From: Limnochorda pilosa
GTDB lineage: Bacteria; Bacillota; Limnochordia; Limnochordales; Limnochordaceae
NCBI RefSeq assembly: GCF_001544015.1
Contig: NZ_AP014924.1
Coordinates: 1,488,001-1,552,000, forward strand
Direction of reading: 5' to 3'
Length of the DNA stretch: 64,000 nucleotides
The notes below the pieces were generated by a model. That model searched no databases and was not told where the DNA came from. It saw only the letters and a list, made by a program, of their open reading frames with translations. Below are positions 62,937 through 64,000 of this stretch, one piece after another. Numbering within the stretch: the stretch's first letter is position 1; every line of letters starts with the position of its first letter. The translations under genes were made by a program, and so were the position numbers.

Positions 62937-64000
62937 ATGGATCCGCTCTTTCTGTTGTGGGGGAAGACCACTCGAGGACAGCGGGAGACAGCCTACCAGC
63001 CGCAGCAGGAACTCGTCTTTCATCCCCTCCTTCTTCACATGATTGATACCGCAGAGGTTGCTCGAGCGATATGGCGTCGTGCGTTGGGGGCCTCCCTTCG
63101 TGGTCGCTGGGCTCGAGCGTGGGGGGTCGACGTGGACAGCGCCGAAGCCGCAGTGGCCTGTCTGGCAGGCAGTCACGACCTGGGCAAGGCCTCCCCACCG
63201 TTCCAGGTGAAGTGGGCGTCTGGGGCGACGGCGCTCCAAAACGCTGGTTTGCGGTTCCCGCGACCCATCGGGACGGCCCCGCACGGGATTGTCACTGCGA
63301 GCGAGTTGCCCCAGATTCTGAGCGCGATGGGGATCTCTCGTAACGTGGCGGATCACCTCTCTCGGGCCGTGGGTGGTCATCATGGCGCGTTGCCAGCCTA
63401 TCACGACACGGAACTCGTGTCGGAAGTGGTGAGCGAGGTCGGGGACGATGACTGGAAGAGCATGCGGAAGGAGTTGTTCGGGAGACTGGCCATCGTAGAG
63501 GATGCCGATCCGGTCCTCGCGACGCTCGCAACGCTGGGCGATGTTCCGGCATGGACGCTTATGTGTTTGGCTGGGTTGGCCAGCGTTGCCGACTGGATCG
63601 CGTCCGACCTCGATTCGTTCCCAACCGAAGGGCGGCTGGACGGCGCTCTCCAGGGAACTCTTCCGTCCTACCGACTGCACGCGGAGCAGCGGGCGCAGGC
63701 TGCCATGGATCGGCTCCTGTGGACGTCTCCACCCGCCAGGAATGGTCGACCGGCTTTCCAGCAGTTGTTCGCATTCAGCCCCAACAGCTTGCAGCAACAG
63801 ATCGGTGAGCTCGCCGTGGACCTCGGCACGCCTTCGCTCGTCATCATTGAGGCCCCCACGGGACAGGGAAAGAGCGAAGCCGCGCTTTACGCGGCACACC
63901 TGCTCACTAAACAGCAGGGGCGGCACGGGCTCTATTTCGCCTTGCCCACAGAGGCTACCAGTAACCAAATGTTCCGGCGGGTTGTGAGGTACCTCAGTAA
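62937..64000 (+). CDS. cas3: CRISPR-associated nuclease/helicase Cas3 (type I-E; 5' part, runs off right edge)
   Basis: 354 codons visible, open to the edge. HD-nuclease motifs: FHPLLLHMID (His29, His34), GSHDLGKASPPFQ (His80, Asp81, Lys84), APHG (His116), and VGGHHGALP (His148, His149). The helicase begins with Walker A APTGQGKSEAAL (Lys312), after a linker with LACLAGLASVADWI-type CLAGLASVADWIAS. Cas3 degrades DNA marked by Cascade. ATG at 62937 has GGAGG about a dozen bases upstream. GC is lower than in housekeeping genes nearby, consistent with acquisition by transfer. The remaining cas genes presumably follow to the right. Confidence 0.95.
   Translation, partial: MDPLFLLWGKTTRGQRETAYQPQQELVFHPLLLHMIDTAEVARAIWRRALGASLRGRWARAWGVDVDSAEAAVACLAGSHDLGKASPPFQVKWASGATALQNAGLRFPRPIGTAPHGIVTASELPQILSAMGISRNVADHLSRAVGGHHGALPAYHDTELVSEVVSEVGDDDWKSMRKELFGRLAIVEDADPVLATLATLGDVPAWTLMCLAGLASVADWIASDLDSFPTEGRLDGALQGTLPSYRLHAEQRAQAAMDRLLWTSPPARNGRPAFQQLFAFSPNSLQQQIGELAVDLGTPSLVIIEAPTGQGKSEAALYAAHLLTKQQGRHGLYFALPTEATSNQMFRRVVRYLS

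Overview
The window comes from a very GC-rich, Firmicutes-type chromosome. Starts are often GTG or TTG behind strong GGAGG-type ribosome sites, promoters fit sigma-A, and the gene content is Firmicute: a SufC-D-S-U cluster, TRAP (MtrB), the ytrI-ytrH sporulation pair beside dnaE, PerR and CsoR regulators. It also holds an MMPL exporter, a LolA-like protein and an aromatic-terminated beta-barrel protein in one run, plus a peptide-binding protein without a lipobox. Together these suggest a diderm, spore-lineage Firmicute, most simply a Limnochordia-like organism. That assignment is inference; no rRNA lies in the window.

Layout. 1-2752: 5' part of glutamate synthase (minus). 3052-6958: sufCDSU. 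7028-17560: two orphan LuxR-type response regulators, cytochrome c maturation genes (ccmA, ccmB, ccmC, ccmE, ccmD-like and a TlpA/ResA thioredoxin) interleaved with lgt, a histidine kinase/response regulator pair, isocitrate dehydrogenase and a DtxR regulator. 17683-18863: a CsoR regulator driving a split TauE/SafE permease. 18946-24902: nitrilase, dipeptide-type ABC transporter (binding protein and two permeases, no ATPases) and a class I glutamine amidotransferase with a structured leader. 24950-27915: tRNA-Gln, tRNA-Glu, gltX, an MTA phosphorylase and a small gene, all minus. 28078-30886: a starch-binding-module protein, murA, and ytrI/ytrH. 31388-43702: dnaE, pgpA, mtrB, a DUF2007 gene, accD, accA, pyk, ald, a glutamate-1-semialdehyde-mutase-like aminotransferase and a PurM-like protein. 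43853-45997: an unrecognised basic/Met-Glu-rich protein, a pentaheme cytochrome, and a decayed copy of the unrecognised gene. 46054-51346: TetR regulator divergent from the MMPL exporter, LolA-like and beta-barrel genes. 51473-57604: a truncated Rhs protein, sfsA, perR-like and acnA.

58071-62552 is a type I-E CRISPR array of 74 repeats and 73 spacers with an exact 61-bp period. Decayed repeats follow it, and then the 5' part of cas3, which runs off the right edge. Repeat orientation puts the leader on the left and the trailer next to cas3.

Themes: cytochrome c biogenesis feeding at least one multiheme cytochrome; central carbon and fatty-acid supply (idh, acn, pyk, acc, ald); an outer-membrane-linked export module; and antiviral memory. 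Many long open frames opposite the real genes, and proline-rich frames through the CRISPR array, are GC artefacts and are not annotated.
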